A DNA stretch of 8,171 nt, taken from positions 1-8,171 of the forward strand of contig JAUVDD010000061.1 of assembly GCA_030595525.1 (NCBI GenBank). Reading direction: 5' to 3'. Of the stretch, positions 1-7,027 are shown piece after piece. The notes beneath the pieces were generated by a model. It did no database searches. It was not told the DNA's origin and was given only the letters and a program-made list of their open reading frames with translations. The position numbers and the translations under genes are program-made. Source of the stretch: Puniceicoccales bacterium. Its GTDB lineage: Bacteria; Verrucomicrobiota; Verrucomicrobiia; Opitutales; Oceanipulchritudinaceae. Each line of letters starts with the position of its first letter. Positions within the stretch are counted from its first letter, which is position 1.

Positions 1-18
1 GGACCGACGTCGCCGCAT
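1..18 (-). CDS. Second ExbD/TolR-like protein, N-terminal six codons only (partial)
   Basis: An ATG at 18-16 opens a frame reading M-R-R-R-R-S before the window ends. It begins 3 bp after the TGA of the preceding exbD gene. A Shine-Dalgarno-like GAGGA lies inside the last codons of that gene, about nine bases before the ATG, which suggests translational coupling. The short arginine-rich start resembles the start of the preceding ExbD (M-A-R-R-R-S), and tandem exbD genes are common in Verrucomicrobia and Planctomycetes. Identity as a second ExbD is therefore inferred from spacing, the ribosome binding site and six residues only. It could be another protein with a basic N-terminus. Confidence 0.5.
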
Positions 19-21
19 CAA

Positions 22-432
22 TCAGTCCTCAAAAGTGGCAAACACAATATCCGAAACTCCTGCATCTCGACATAACTGGAGCAACTTCTGCCAAATATTC
101 CACGGCAAGTCCGGTCCACCCCTGAGCAACAACTCTCCAACGCTTGCATCCTTTCGGCTCGTCAACAATTCTGCCAACGTATCCAGATCCACGGATTTAT
201 TACTCCAAAAGTATTGAAACTCATCTCCATCATGCCTCACTGTTATAATGTCCCGTGGAGGTGCGGCTTCCGCCACGACTGCAGTTGTTGAAACAGCAAG
301 ATCCAGTTCAGGACGAGCGTCCTTGGCGATTGTGCTGACAGTCATGAAGAACACCAATAGCAGGAACACCATGTCGATCATGGGTGCCATCTGGAAGGAT
401 TCTTCAATACGTTTGGATCGTCTGCGTGCCAC
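22..432 (-). CDS. exbD: ExbD/TolR family biopolymer transport protein
   Basis: 136-residue protein of the ExbD/TolR family, the periplasmic-facing partner of ExbB/TolQ in proton-driven motors that energise outer-membrane transport or envelope integrity. Residues 1-12 are a short basic/acidic cytoplasmic tail. The hallmark segment APMIDMVFLLLVFFM (16-30) leads into the single membrane helix (about 18-35), with Asp20 at the position of the family's proton-carrying aspartate. Residues 40-136 form the soluble domain, ending with the usual pattern of a helix and a final strand. Length is normal for the family. The start is GTG at 432-430, the only start codon between the in-frame upstream TGA (450-448) and the hallmark segment. 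Its AAGGAA directly abuts the GTG, an unusually short spacing. It lies 69 bp after rny and just before a probable second exbD. No exbB is visible in the window, so the substrate is unknown. Confidence 0.9.
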   Translation of the reverse strand: MARRRSKRIEESFQMAPMIDMVFLLLVFFMTVSTIAKDARPELDLAVSTTAVVAEAAPPRDIITVRHDGDEFQYFWSNKSVDLDTLAELLTSRKDASVGELLLRGGPDLPWNIWQKLLQLCRDAGVSDIVFATFED

Positions 433-490
433 TTCCTTGAAACTGGATCAGCAACTCGACGTGATCACGCGGTAAAACCAGTCAAATTCA
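433..490 (-). other. rny-exbD spacer with compound inverted repeat next to the exbD start
   Basis: On the minus strand, TTGACTGG (485-478) can pair with CCAG-TT-TCAA (446-437), giving an 8-bp stem interrupted by a two-base bulge. The right arm ends at the AAGGAA that abuts the exbD GTG. The enclosed loop contains the perfect palindrome CGTGATCACG (469-460). No credible -10 hexamer follows the TTGACT at 485-480, so I read this as an intra-operon spacer with potential mRNA structure rather than a promoter. Confidence 0.3.
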
Positions 491-501
491 GGTAAGCAAT
501 C

Positions 502-2034
502 CTACTTGGCGGTTTCTTCGAAACGTTGCTCTCGAACCACAGTCACCTTAATGGTGCCGGGGTACTGCATCTCGTCCTCAATCTGGCGTCTAATCTTGCG
601 AGAGAGCAAGGCAGCATCCGCCTCGGATATCTTGTTCGGACAGACAATAACCCGGATTTCCCGACCTGCCTGAATCGCGTAGGCCTCTGTGACACCCTCC
701 ACGCTACTGGCAATATCCTCCAGGCTGCGGACTCGCTGCAAATACCCGTCCAGACTGTCTGCGCGAACACCCGGACGCATCGCACTCACGCTGTCTGCAA
801 TCATCACGAGTCCGACATAAGGACTTTCGGCGGGAACTTCTCCGTGGTGGGCAGCAACCGAATTAACCACCTCAGGTGTTTCGCTGCCCAGACGTTTCAG
901 AAAATAGGCACCAGCTACCGCATGGCTTCCCTCATGTTCTTCATCGAGGACCTTGCCGATGTCGTGCAGCAAGCCACAGCGTTTGGCGATATCGGTATCC
1001 AATTGGAGTTCGGACGCCATCAGGGCGCATAAATTTGCCACTTCGAGGGAGTGTTCGAGCGAATTCTGGTTATTGGAAAGACGTAGACGTAGACCGCCAA
1101 GTGCTGCGACAATTTCCGGATGCATACGGCTCAACCGCAGCCGGCGAAGGGAATCTTCACCACTGTCGACAACGCTCTGCTTGACATCGATTTCCGCTTG
1201 TTTAACCGCTTCCTCGATGCTGCTCGGATGGATCCGACCATCCTTGACCAGAGATTCCAGCGCCACCCGGGCCGTTTCTCTGCGTACAGGATCAAAAGAG
1301 GAAATAAGGACACTGTCCGGTGTCTCATCAATTAGCAAAGTGGTCCCCGTCATCGATTCGAAGGACTTAATATTCCTACCCTCGCGACCAATAATGCGGC
1401 CTTTCATATCCTCGCTTGGAAGCTGAACTATGGTGGCAGTCACATCTTCATGTGGCAGGGCACTCAGCCTCTGCATGCAAGCTATCAAAGTCTTGCGGGC
1501 CTCGCCTTCGATTTCCTTCTCTGAGCGACCCAGAATATCGTTCTTCAATTCGCGAATCTCATCCTCGCATTCACGCTTGGCCAACTCGATCAATTGCTCA
1601 CGCGCAGATTCCATTGAAGCTTGGCCGATTTCCTGCAATCGGCTCCGGTATTCGCTTGTCAGCTCTCGCAACTGGTCTTTCCGGGAATCCAGTTTCTCGA
1701 ATTTCTCATCCAGGTCCCGACCTCGCCTGTCCAGAACATCTCGCTCCTTCTCAATCGAAACCAATGCCGAAACCGCCTCGTCTTCACGCCCGCGGAGTTC
1801 GATCTCACGGTCCTTGAAATCACGCTCCAGCTCGGCCATTCGTTTCTCGAAGGCCAGTTCCTGACGGCTTTTCAATTCCTCCAGTTTCAGAGCCTGTTCA
1901 CGCTCAGCTATGCGGCAACGCTCCTGGACGCGTTCATTGGCTGTCTTCTTCTGACGGTAATACACAAAAACAGCCACTCCCGCCGCAACGAGAGATCCCG
2001 CAACAAAGCCAATAATGACACTATCGGTTCCCAT
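502..2034 (-). CDS. rny: Ribonuclease Y
   Basis: 510-residue RNase Y (family usually about 520), a membrane-anchored endoribonuclease that begins mRNA turnover and processes some transcripts. An N-terminal membrane helix (about 5-25) is followed by a charged coiled coil (about 30-190). A KH RNA-binding domain (about 198-262) carries GRIIGREGRNI at 212-222. The HD hydrolase domain has the expected metal ligands: His328 (in SLEHSLEVA), His357-Asp358 (LLHDIGK), His371, His396-His397 (AAHHGE) and Asp414 (IADSVSA). The C-terminal block with YAIQAGREIRV and YPGTIKVTV is strongly family-like, so the gene looks intact and active. The ATG at 2034 is preceded by AGGA eleven bases upstream (2049-2046). 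It lies 111 bp after sdhB and 69 bp before exbD on the same strand. A TTGACA in the upstream gap suggests its own promoter. Confidence 0.97.
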   Translation of the reverse strand: MGTDSVIIGFVAGSLVAAGVAVFVYYRQKKTANERVQERCRIAEREQALKLEELKSRQELAFEKRMAELERDFKDREIELRGREDEAVSALVSIEKERDVLDRRGRDLDEKFEKLDSRKDQLRELTSEYRSRLQEIGQASMESAREQLIELAKRECEDEIRELKNDILGRSEKEIEGEARKTLIACMQRLSALPHEDVTATIVQLPSEDMKGRIIGREGRNIKSFESMTGTTLLIDETPDSVLISSFDPVRRETARVALESLVKDGRIHPSSIEEAVKQAEIDVKQSVVDSGEDSLRRLRLSRMHPEIVAALGGLRLRLSNNQNSLEHSLEVANLCALMASELQLDTDIAKRCGLLHDIGKVLDEEHEGSHAVAGAYFLKRLGSETPEVVNSVAAHHGEVPAESPYVGLVMIADSVSAMRPGVRADSLDGYLQRVRSLEDIASSVEGVTEAYAIQAGREIRVIVCPNKISEADAALLSRKIRRQIEDEMQYPGTIKVTVVREQRFEETAK

Positions 2035-2058
2035 TGATTAATTTATCCTATCAATGAA

Positions 2059-2087
2059 GACCAAAAGGTCCAGTTTCGTAAACCAGT
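2059..2087 (-). other. Two small tandem hairpins in the probable rny leader
   Basis: On the minus-strand RNA, CUGGUUU-ACG-AAACUGG folds as a 7-bp stem that includes two G-U pairs. It overlaps by two bases at its right arm with GGACC-UUUU-GGUC, which can form a 4-5 bp stem. The two cannot both be fully extended, but both can form in large part. They sit 25-50 nt before the rny start. Neither has the GC content or U-tract of a terminator. Structure in an rny leader could matter for autoregulation, but that is speculative. Confidence 0.25.
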
Positions 2088-2103
2088 CAGAAGCACACTG
2101 TTA

Positions 2104-2131
2104 GCGATAGCCTCACGGTTTGCCTTGTCAA
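2104..2131 (-). promoter_or_regulatory. Candidate sigma-70-type promoter for rny
   Basis: Reading the minus strand, a perfect TTGACA -35 element (2131-2126) is followed after 16 bp by TATCGC (2109-2104), a poor -10 with three of six consensus bases. Transcription from here would give a leader of about 60 nt before the rny ATG. The -35 hexamer shares one base with the right arm of the hairpin at 2131-2146. The weak -10 keeps confidence low. Confidence 0.3.
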
Positions 2132-2146
2132 GAACGCCCTCGTTCT
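2131..2146 (-). other. Stem-loop immediately after sdhB
   Basis: AGAACG (2146-2141 on the minus strand) and CGTTCT (2136-2131) form a perfect 6-bp stem with a 4-base loop. The left arm begins at the last base of the sdhB stop codon. No run of U follows, so it does not qualify as a standard intrinsic terminator. It may protect the 3' end of the sdh mRNA or weakly attenuate transcription, or it may be chance. Confidence 0.3.
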
Positions 2147-2922
2147 CAACCGACAACACCAAAGAACTCCTTGGCCGAAGCAACCGCGTAATCGCGGTTC
2201 ATTTTGGCAATGAAATCCAGACTGACTCCCTTTGGACAAGCCGCTTCACACTCACCGATGTTGGTACAGTTACCAAAACCGGCGCCATCCATGGCACGAA
2301 CCATGTTCAAGGCTCGACGATCCTTCTCTGGTTTGCCTTGTGGCAACAGATTTAATTGGCCGACCTTTGCTGATGTGAGGAGCATTGCTGATGCATTCGG
2401 ACAGACTGCCACACAAGCCCCACAGCCGATGCAGGATGCTGCATCCATTGATTTATCAGCAATTTCCTTGGAAATCGGAAGAGCATTGGCATCCTGGGCA
2501 GCCCCGATCCGCTGATCCACGAAACCGCCCGCTTGCATAATGGCATCCATCGGCTCTCGATCCACGATCAAGTCGCGCATCACCGGGAATGGCTTGGAGC
2601 GGTATGGCTCAATGGTGATGTTATCACCATCATTGAAGCTTCGCATGTGAAGCTGGCACGTGGTCTGCAGGGCCTTCTTCCCGTGCGGGATGCCATCAAT
2701 AACCATCGAACACGTGCCGCAAATACCTTCACGACAGTCATGGTCGAAGGCAATCGGATCCTTGTCCTCCTCGATCAATTGCTCATTCAGCAAATCCATC
2801 ATTTCCAGAAAGGAAGAGGATGTAGAAACCGAATCCACCTTGTAGATTTCGAATGCACCTGGTACAGAAGCATTCTTCTGGCGCCAGACTTTTAAAGTAA
2901 CACTAATGTTTCTCTCAGACAT
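2146..2922 (-). CDS. sdhB: Succinate dehydrogenase iron-sulfur subunit
   Basis: 258-residue iron-sulfur subunit that relays electrons from the FAD of SdhA to quinone at the membrane subunit. The N-terminal ferredoxin domain holds the [2Fe-2S] ligands Cys63, Cys68, Cys71 and Cys89 (CREGICGTC, then C89). The C-terminal domain has [12 protein letters not shown] (Cys164, 167, 170, 174) and [12 protein letters not shown] (Cys219, 225, 229). Together these supply the ligands for the [4Fe-4S] and [3Fe-4S] clusters. All 11 expected cysteines are present. Start ATG at 2922 has GGAG seven bases upstream (2932-2929). It is the last gene of sdhCAB, 27 bp after sdhA. Sequence style fits the type-B succinate:quinone oxidoreductases. 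A fumarate reductase role cannot be excluded from sequence alone, but the neighbouring subunits and overall look favour succinate oxidation. Confidence 0.96.
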   Translation of the reverse strand: MSERNISVTLKVWRQKNASVPGAFEIYKVDSVSTSSSFLEMMDLLNEQLIEEDKDPIAFDHDCREGICGTCSMVIDGIPHGKKALQTTCQLHMRSFNDGDNITIEPYRSKPFPVMRDLIVDREPMDAIMQAGGFVDQRIGAAQDANALPISKEIADKSMDAASCIGCGACVAVCPNASAMLLTSAKVGQLNLLPQGKPEKDRRALNMVRAMDGAGFGNCTNIGECEAACPKGVSLDFIAKMNRDYAVASAKEFFGVVG

Positions 2923-2949
2923 GATAATCTCCGTCGATTAATTCGTTCC

Positions 2950-4896
2950 TTATTTGTAGCTCCGGACACCCGGTTTTACATAATCAAATTCCAGTTTTTC
3001 CACGTGTTTCACGGGCTCCTGATCGAGTCCCTTGAACTCCCAGACCGTGGCATTGCTAAAGACCTCATCATCTCGCAGTGCTTCACCATCCTCTGTTTGG
3101 GATTCTGTTCGGAAGTGACCTCCGCATGATTCGGAACGGTCAAGTGCATCACGGCACATGAGCTCAGCAAATTCAAGGTGGTCGGCAACACGTCCGGCAC
3201 GTTCCAATTCAACGTTCAATTCATCGGCACTACCCGGCAACTTAAGATCTGACCAGAACTTCTCACGAAGTGCCTTGATTTGCTCAATGGCCTCTTTCAG
3301 GCCCGCATCGTCCCGGGCCATGCCGCACTTCTCGAGCATGATCTTACCCAGTTCAATGTGGAGACTACGTGGCGTGGAGTTGCCCTTGATGGAAAGCATC
3401 TTCTCGATCTTTTCCTTCACGGCGTTTTCTGCTTCAGCGAATGCAGGATCGTTAACATCGATCTTGCCTGCCTTGCCTACCGGGATTTCTGCTCCGAGGT
3501 AATTACCAATGACGTACGGTGCCACGAAGTAACCGTCAGCCAAGCCCTGCATCAATGCAGAGGCTCCAAGGCGATTGGCGCCGTGATCAGAGAAGTTACA
3601 CTCGCCCATGGCGAAGAGTCCAGGAATACTGGTCTGCAAATCGTAGTCCACCCAGAGTCCGCCCATTGTATAGTGCGGTGCCGGATAAATCTGCATCGGT
3701 TGCTCGTAGGCATTCACACCCATGATGTTCTCGTACATGTCGAAGAGATTGCCGTAGCGTTCTTCAATCACGTCGCGACCGAGGCGGTTTATCGCATCGG
3801 CAAAATCGAGAAATACCCCGAATCCGGTCGGCGCGATTCCACGTCCGTCGTCACAGGCTTCCTTTGCTGCCCGACTGGAAATATCTCGCGGCGCCAAGTT
3901 ACCAAAACTCGGATATTTGCGCTCCAGATAATAGTCGCGTTCGTCTTCCGAAACCTCCGATGGCTTGATCTCGCCGCTACGAATCTTGGCAGCCGTTTCC
4001 CGGCTCTTCGGAACCCAGATACGACCATCATTACGGAGTGACTCAGACATCAGGGTCAGCTTCGACTGGTGCTCACCTTCCTGTGGAATACAGGTTGGGT
4101 GAATCTGCGTGTAGCAAGGATTCGCGAAACCGGCTCCGCGGCGATAAGCCCGCCACGCGGCTGTCACGTTACAACCGGCTGCATTGGTGGAAAGGAAGAA
4201 GACGGTTGAATAACCACCAGTTGCCAGAACAACAGCGTCTGCTGCCCAGCGGTCGACCTTACCAGTCACCATGTTTCGGGTGATAATTCCCTTTGCCACT
4301 CCATCAACGAGGACCACATCCAGCATTTCGTGCCGGTTGTACATCTTGACTTGTCCAAGACCAATCTGGCGACTCAGGCTGTGGTAGGCACCAATGAGCA
4401 GCTGCTGGCCTGTCTGGCCACGCGCATAAAAAGTCCGGCTCACCTGCGCACCGCCGAATGAACGGTTGGCTAGCATCCCTCCGTATTCACGGGCGAATGG
4501 AACACCTTGGGCAACGCACTGGTCGATGATGGCGTTGGAGACTTCGGCCAAACGATAGACATTGGCTTCACGGCTCCGGAAGTCACCGCCCTTGACCGTG
4601 TCATAAAATAGTCGGTGCACACTGTCGCCATCGTTCTGGTAATTTTTGGCGGCATTGATGCCACCCTGTGCAGAGATTGAGTGGGCCCGGCGAGGTGAAT
4701 CCTGATAACAGAAACACTTCACGTTGTAGCCGAGCTCACCTAGAGTGGCTGCTGCTCCAGCTCCAGCTAACCCGCTGCCAACAACGATCACACTGTATTT
4801 ACGCTTGTTGGCCGGATTAACCAGCTTGTAGTTGAATTTTGCGTTGGTCCACTTCTGCTCAATGGAACCTTCGGGTACTTTTGCGTCTAAATTCAT
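2950..4896 (-). CDS. sdhA: Succinate dehydrogenase flavoprotein subunit
   Basis: 648-residue catalytic subunit that oxidises succinate to fumarate with covalently bound FAD. The dinucleotide-binding motif [12 protein letters not shown] is at 38-49. His72, in [13 protein letters not shown], is at the position of the flavin-linking histidine. Substrate-site residues recognisable by family pattern are His266 (QIHPT), Arg337 (APRDISSR, the proton-shuttle arginine), His408 (APHYTMGG) and Arg442 (GANRLG). FAD contacts continue through the [20 protein letters not shown] block. The C-terminal helical domain (about 490 onward) is complete. Length fits the roughly 640-residue type-B flavoproteins rather than the shorter E. 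coli type. ATG at 4896 follows sdhC by 17 bp, with GAGG eight bases upstream, itself overlapping the end of sdhC. Nothing appears truncated. Confidence 0.97.
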   Translation of the reverse strand: MNLDAKVPEGSIEQKWTNAKFNYKLVNPANKRKYSVIVVGSGLAGAGAAATLGELGYNVKCFCYQDSPRRAHSISAQGGINAAKNYQNDGDSVHRLFYDTVKGGDFRSREANVYRLAEVSNAIIDQCVAQGVPFAREYGGMLANRSFGGAQVSRTFYARGQTGQQLLIGAYHSLSRQIGLGQVKMYNRHEMLDVVLVDGVAKGIITRNMVTGKVDRWAADAVVLATGGYSTVFFLSTNAAGCNVTAAWRAYRRGAGFANPCYTQIHPTCIPQEGEHQSKLTLMSESLRNDGRIWVPKSRETAAKIRSGEIKPSEVSEDERDYYLERKYPSFGNLAPRDISSRAAKEACDDGRGIAPTGFGVFLDFADAINRLGRDVIEERYGNLFDMYENIMGVNAYEQPMQIYPAPHYTMGGLWVDYDLQTSIPGLFAMGECNFSDHGANRLGASALMQGLADGYFVAPYVIGNYLGAEIPVGKAGKIDVNDPAFAEAENAVKEKIEKMLSIKGNSTPRSLHIELGKIMLEKCGMARDDAGLKEAIEQIKALREKFWSDLKLPGSADELNVELERAGRVADHLEFAELMCRDALDRSESCGGHFRTESQTEDGEALRDDEVFSNATVWEFKGLDQEPVKHVEKLEFDYVKPGVRSYK

Positions 4897-4913
4897 AATC
4901 CTGTCCTCGTTCC

Positions 4914-5660
4914 TCAGTGGGAAGCAATCAACGGGGTGATAGGTTCAATTATGCCCAATAATCCTGCCAGTGGCAGGGAGGCAAATCCGATAAAAACAAA
5001 AACCGCAGCTGCTAAAGCGACCCGGTCAAGGCGCTTGCGCCAGAGGTCATTTCTCAATCCGAGGCTCTGGAACATACTGCTTATACCATGCATCAGGTGG
5101 AAGCAGAGCAGCCCCATGGAAATGATGTAGAAAACCGACACATACCAGAATTTAAGACTGAATCCATGTGCCACCATGCTGTAGACGTCATGAACCGTTG
5201 TCCGGTCAAGTGGCAGGAGCTTGTCGTAAACATGGTGAATTGTGCCAACTCCCTCGAGTGTTGTCTCCAGGTGGAGAAACTCCGGATGGATATTCTGGAC
5301 GGTGAAGTGCATGATGTGGAAAACAATAAAGGCCAGCAGGATTACTCCGCTGTACTTCATTGTCCGACTGGCAAAGCTTGCCTGAAGATTTGCCTTGGCC
5401 ACATACTTCTCAGGCCGGGCCTTGTAATTCTCAATGACCAGCATCACCGCAGTGACCATGTGGGCCACAACACAGGTCAGCATTACGATCCGAACCACCC
5501 AGAGGAGCCCGTACGGTAAATGCTGCAACTTGTATGCGTATTCATTGATCCAGTCGGGATGCAGAAACATCTGCAAGTTACCGACCATATGCCCGCATGC
5601 GAAACCAACCAGAGCCAGTCCGCTCAGGGCCATAATGTATTTTTTACCTAATGAACTCAT
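4914..5660 (-). CDS. sdhC: Succinate dehydrogenase cytochrome b subunit (five-helix type B)
   Basis: 248-residue membrane anchor that should bind two b hemes and the quinone site. Five hydrophobic helices are visible at about 8-26, 53-77, 103-121, 170-193 and 215-238, the pattern of single-subunit type-B anchors, so no SdhD is needed. Likely heme ligands by position are His24 ([10 protein letters not shown]), His67 (VVAHMVTA), His115 (VFHIMHF) and His188 (CFHLMHG). The loop between helices 3 and 4 (about 122-168) is long and carries several more histidines. Start ATG at 5660 gives the expected [13 protein letters not shown] opening, and an in-frame TAG lies a short way upstream. GAGG sits only two bases before the ATG, a tight spacing. 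First gene of sdhCAB. Confidence 0.94.
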   Translation of the reverse strand: MSSLGKKYIMALSGLALVGFACGHMVGNLQMFLHPDWINEYAYKLQHLPYGLLWVVRIVMLTCVVAHMVTAVMLVIENYKARPEKYVAKANLQASFASRTMKYSGVILLAFIVFHIMHFTVQNIHPEFLHLETTLEGVGTIHHVYDKLLPLDRTTVHDVYSMVAHGFSLKFWYVSVFYIISMGLLCFHLMHGISSMFQSLGLRNDLWRKRLDRVALAAAVFVFIGFASLPLAGLLGIIEPITPLIASH

Positions 5661-5799
5661 CGCCTCGTATTGTTGTTTATACTTCTATTCTTAAAATAGT
5701 GCTCAAGGGGTTAATAAGCTCCCCTGATGCCGTAAAGGTTTTAAGGGATTCTAAAATTAGCTAAGGACTTGTATTAGAAAATGCAATACCTCTAACCGA
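5661..5799 (-). promoter_or_regulatory. sdhCAB upstream region with candidate promoter elements and inverted repeat
   Basis: AT-rich 139-bp gap between the glycosyltransferase stop and sdhC. On the minus strand there is a TAGAAT -10-like hexamer (5753-5748, five of six consensus bases) without a convincing -35. A second possible pair is TTGAGC (5706-5701) and TATAAA (5681-5676), but with a long 19-bp spacer. Between them lies the inverted repeat AGGGG-N10-CCCCT (5706-5725), extendable to TCA/TGA on the outer ends with a one-base bulge. It could be an operator or a leader hairpin. No clear terminator for the upstream glycosyltransferase gene was seen. Confidence 0.35.
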
Positions 5800-6912
5800 T
5801 TAACTTAATCCCAATAGGCGGACATTTTTCTCCCAGGAAAATTCTTCCCTAACAAACCCTGCTCCACGGAAACCCATCTCGTCAGCCAACCCAGGATTCT
5901 GAAGAATCCTTCCAATACAGTGAGCCAACGCATCTGTATTTCCAACAGGAACAAGCAAACCCGTTTCATCAGGAATCATAGCTTCCCTGATGCCTCCTGA
6001 ATCAGTCCCAATAACCGGGCAACCAAAGTGCTGCGCTTCCAAAAGTACAATTCCGAGCCCTTCCACACTAGTTTTATAGGGCTGGCTTGGCATCACAACA
6101 ACTGATGCCTGTTTGTATGCTTCCATTAAACCCGATTCGTCCACGGAGCCTGCAATTTTTAAATCAATCTGATTGTCCTCGGCAAAATTGTTGATCTCCA
6201 CGGCGTAACCTTCCCTGGAAATTGGCCCAATAAGGCGCACTGAAATTTTCTCCCGAAGCGCCTTGGGCATGTAGGATATGGCTCTAACAAGTTCCAGTTG
6301 CCCCTTTCTTGGGTGAACTCGACCCACTTGAAGCACCTCAAGTCGTCGGTATTTCCACTTTGGAGCCTTTTCCTTCTGCCAGGAAGACCTGATCGCACCC
6401 GGCACCACTACCACTTGACCCTTAATTTCGGGACAAATAGAGAGAACCATTTTACGTATATGCTGAGAAACAACGCCAATCACATCCGCACGTTTTAAAA
6501 GCCTTTTGAATAAAACCCTTCTGTGCGGCAAGGCGGCCAACTTTTGCACTTCTGAGCCATGCAGGATCAATACCAATCGATCAGCTGCAGGTGGACGGTT
6601 CAGACCCTCATACATCCACCATCGAATTGGACCCGGTTCTGCAAGGACGATTGTGCCATCCAATTTTCCCCCAGGAAAATTCCTTGTAAGAGCCCTTCCC
6701 ATTTTCCAACGGCAAATCCAGTCGTGCTTACCGCGCATTTTCACCCGGTTCACTTCAAAAGGAAACTCATCTGGATTCAAATAACCGTAATCCGGTGCCC
6801 AAACAGTGGTTTCTGCTCCACATGCAGCAGTTACCCGTGCCATCTCTTCCACATAGAGGCTGATTCCTCCCTGAAAAGGTGAGAATTCATGAGTGAGGTA
6901 GTGAACTGGCAT
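5800..6912 (-). CDS. GT4-type glycosyltransferase
   Basis: 370-residue retaining GT-B fold glycosyltransferase, predicted to move a sugar from a nucleotide donor to a lipid- or glycan-linked acceptor on the cytoplasmic side. The N-terminal domain opens with HYLTHEFSPFQGGISLYVEEMA (4-25), the glycine loop at 15-16, and has HGS at 118-120. The C-terminal Glyco_transf_1 domain shows GRVHPRKG (197-204, Arg198 and Lys203 expected to touch the donor phosphates), the EX7E motif Glu284-Glu292 (EGLGIVLLE), SGGIRE (305-310) and DETGLLVPVGN. Length is normal. No Shine-Dalgarno precedes the ATG at 6912. An AGGAGAAGG lies about 30 bases upstream, too far to serve it. The start is supported by family N-terminal shape. 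Sugar and product are unknown. It lies on the same strand as sdhC but is probably functionally tied to the SDR and glycosyltransferase genes to its right. Confidence 0.9.
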   Translation of the reverse strand: MPVHYLTHEFSPFQGGISLYVEEMARVTAACGAETTVWAPDYGYLNPDEFPFEVNRVKMRGKHDWICRWKMGRALTRNFPGGKLDGTIVLAEPGPIRWWMYEGLNRPPAADRLVLILHGSEVQKLAALPHRRVLFKRLLKRADVIGVVSQHIRKMVLSICPEIKGQVVVVPGAIRSSWQKEKAPKWKYRRLEVLQVGRVHPRKGQLELVRAISYMPKALREKISVRLIGPISREGYAVEINNFAEDNQIDLKIAGSVDESGLMEAYKQASVVVMPSQPYKTSVEGLGIVLLEAQHFGCPVIGTDSGGIREAMIPDETGLLVPVGNTDALAHCIGRILQNPGLADEMGFRGAGFVREEFSWEKNVRLLGLS

Positions 6913-7027
6913 TGGGGAAGTAATAATTCTTGTGGTTATATCCTTCTCCTACGTCATCCAACAGTTAAACCCAAGCACCATTTTCTCCAAGCTTGCTTAT
7001 ATTAATCCTAGATCCAAAACTTCTAAC
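6913..7027. promoter_or_regulatory. Divergent intergenic region between glycosyltransferase and SDR genes
   Basis: 115 bp that must hold start signals for both directions if each gene heads its own transcript. On the plus strand TATATT (6998-7003, five of six -10 consensus bases) lies 25 bp before the SDR ATG, but no recognisable -35 precedes it. On the minus strand TTGGAT followed after 15 bp by TATAAC could serve the glycosyltransferase, which is a short spacing. Both calls are weak. Neither start codon has a good ribosome binding site. Confidence 0.3.

Noticed and set aside
460..469. Palindrome CGTGATCACG as a stand-alone operator
   Set aside because: A single 10-bp palindrome without flanking promoter elements is expected by chance now and then. 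It is kept only as part of the compound structure in the rny-exbD gap.
526..1032. Plus-strand open frame of 168 codons opposite rny
   Set aside because: It is a shadow of the HD-domain half of rny, with no protein-family features and low-complexity content mirroring rny codons.
2131..2146. Intrinsic terminator after sdhB
   Set aside because: The hairpin is only 6 bp and is followed by UGACAAGG rather than a U-tract, so it is listed only as a stem-loop.
3280..4041. Plus-strand open frame of 253 codons opposite sdhA
   Set aside because: It lies entirely antisense to a strongly supported sdhA, has no recognisable domain, and is explained by codon bias of the gene on the other strand.
5771..5789. 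GTATT-N9-AATAC inverted repeat as terminator of the glycosyltransferase gene
   Set aside because: It has a five-base AT-rich stem with a long loop and no U-tract, too weak to call.
6932..7027. GTG start giving the SDR 32 extra N-terminal residues
   Set aside because: The extension does not resemble SDR sequence or a convincing signal peptide, and it would occupy nearly all of the divergent promoter region. ATG 7028 gives the usual distance to TGASSGIG.
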